Shown: piece after piece, positions 19,734 through 20,806 of the stretch
Layout of the letters: every line of letters starts with the position of its first letter
How positions within the stretch are numbered: position 1 is the stretch's first letter
Source: Paraglomus occultum
Taxonomy: Eukaryota; Glomeromycota; Glomeromycetes; Paraglomerales; Paraglomeraceae
Assembly (NCBI GenBank): GCA_910592205.1
Contig: CAJVPJ010000611.1
Span: 1-20,806 of the forward strand
Length of the DNA: 20,806 nt
Direction of reading: 5' to 3'
Notes under the pieces: generated by a model
What the model saw: the letters and a program-made list of their open reading frames with translations, nothing else
Database searches by the model: none
Told to the model about the DNA's origin: nothing
Position numbers and translations under genes: made by a program

Positions 19734-19899
19734 AGCTTTATAGACGAGAGCTTTCCTGGGAATGAGAATTCATATAAAAATATCTCTTAATTAAGTGATA
19801 CAAGTGATCGAGCCAGGTTACTTGCCAAATCAGTGGTAATGCTATTTTAATTTCTTTGTTAGAATGGGCGGCAAAGTATGCATGGTTCATGTGAGACAT
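19734..19899 (-). promoter_or_regulatory. Spliced upstream ORF in the leader of the membrane-protein gene
   Basis: An exon (19899-19822) beginning ATG TCT CAC ATG, with donor CAA|GTAACC, joins an acceptor (CATTCCCAG, exon from 19755). The result is a 31-codon ORF that starts MSHMNHAYFAAHSNKEIK and stops with TAA at 19740-19738. The main ATG follows after 4 nt. Such a placement could repress or allow reinitiation at the main frame, or make the messenger bicistronic. It cannot be an N-terminal extension, because the phase does not match. Confidence 0.45.
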
Positions 19900-20806
19900 T
19901 TGCAATTCGAATAATGAATGACGGACCAATCAGCTAACATTCTTTCAGCGCAGAAATACGAAAATTTCTCGTTCGTCAGCAGGCGATCTTTGTTTGCACA
20001 AACGTTTCGTTATTATTTAGAGATAATCAATCGTGACATTCACTATCACTTGGGTTATGAGATCAAAAAAAGGCAAGCATGCACATGCAAACACAGGTGC
20101 GCCTAACAGTCTTTTTTGACCTGTGTAACGCGGGGTTAAAACGCGTAAAAAAACCAATATTAATATTAATATACCATTCACGATGGGAGTGCATCGATTA
20201 CGATTCCGTGTTGACAATTATTGTCTCCAAAAATCTACAAACTTGTGGCACCAAACATTATTCTGGTCTTCATCATCACTCCAGAACTTTTCAGGCGGCA
20301 GTGATGGATAATAAAAAAAATAACCGTTAAGTGCATGGTGAATGAATTATAAGACTCACTATTACTATTGAGGTGAGACATTAAACAAGCCGGACAGGTT
20401 GCCGTTGTAATTTGTACTTGAAGAGACTACTTCCGTATATTTGGAACAACAAACCCAACACGTCTATGTACATTTGACAATTATCTGATAGTCAACTGCT
20501 CCGTGAATAGATTGATCAAACTTGTTTTGCAATAACGAAAAAATTTTGTCCTCTAAGTGATGGTGACAATGAGGCGCAAAACTGGCAAAACACTATCTCA
20601 ACTATCGTCTGGAGAAAATTTGAGAGTGTAGTATGTGATATTAATATGGGGCATGCTGCAACAAAACCAGACAAAGTGAACATTCTGTAAATGAGGGGCT
20701 GATTATGTGACTGATGATGTTTTGAAAAGTAACACTTTTATTATTATGATTATGGATAACGTTAGCGAAATAAAAGTATAAATGTAAAATATAAATAACC
20801 ACACTG
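19900..20806. other. Region upstream of the membrane-protein gene; no gene seen
   Basis: AT-rich DNA with only short ORFs (62 and 83 codons on the plus strand) that I cannot support as coding. It holds the promoter side of the minus-strand gene, a 16-bp perfect AT palindrome at 20157-20172, and a plus-strand AATAAA at 20769-20774 with no recognisable gene in front of it. Confidence 0.4.

Noticed and set aside
20157-20172. A 16-bp perfect AT palindrome (ATATTAATATTAATAT)
   Set aside because: Simple AT-rich self-complementarity of this length is common in such DNA, and nothing nearby gives it a role.
1-20806. CRISPR arrays, prokaryotic operons, tRNA or rRNA genes
   Set aside because: The window is eukaryotic, with introns in nearly every gene. 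No regular repeat-spacer pattern and no tRNA or rRNA motif was found by eye.

Overview
The window looks like nuclear DNA of an insect. It is AT-rich, and most genes are split by short GT-AG introns (mostly about 50-120 nt). The gene set is a piRNA-type DEAH helicase, a casein kinase II beta paralog, Rasputin/G3BP and MCM8. Compact introns and AT-richness would suit a hymenopteran, but I cannot fix the order from sequence alone. All exon structures were read by eye from splice signals, reading-frame phase and remembered family motifs; nothing was aligned by computer.

Layout, left to right. Positions 1-166 hold a probable minus-strand coding exon running off the left edge, with doubtful upstream exons to about 440. 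Positions 440-2021 show nothing I can support. On the plus strand follow: a TDRD9/spindle-E-type DEAH-box helicase in eight coding exons (2140-6593); a small ORF with one membrane segment (6782-6892); a strongly diverged CK2 beta paralog in five exons (6950-8336); a small unrecognised four-exon gene with an in-frame TAG or an alternative acceptor that removes it (8445-9371); and an uninterrupted rasputin/G3BP coding region (9670-11577). Tail-to-tail with rasputin is MCM8 on the minus strand, reconstructed as 20 phase-consistent exons (16002 down to 12259, 717 residues). A decayed Tc1/mariner transposase lies near 16800-17235, followed by a 17-bp direct repeat. An unrecognised multi-pass membrane protein with an acidic tail lies on the minus strand (19733 down to 18376), with a spliced upstream ORF ending 4 nt before its start. 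The last 0.9 kb holds no gene I can support.

The main observation is the MCM8 gene. The reading frame, zinc finger, sensor-1 Asn and C-terminal winged helix are kept. The Walker A lysine and serine, the Walker B Asp-Glu order, the pre-sensor-1 lysine and the arginine finger are all replaced. This looks like an MCM8 pseudo-ATPase under selection for a non-catalytic role rather than a pseudogene. Several genes here belong to families with germline roles (piRNA helicase, MCM8, and CK2 beta paralogs such as Stellate in flies), but a shared function is only inference.
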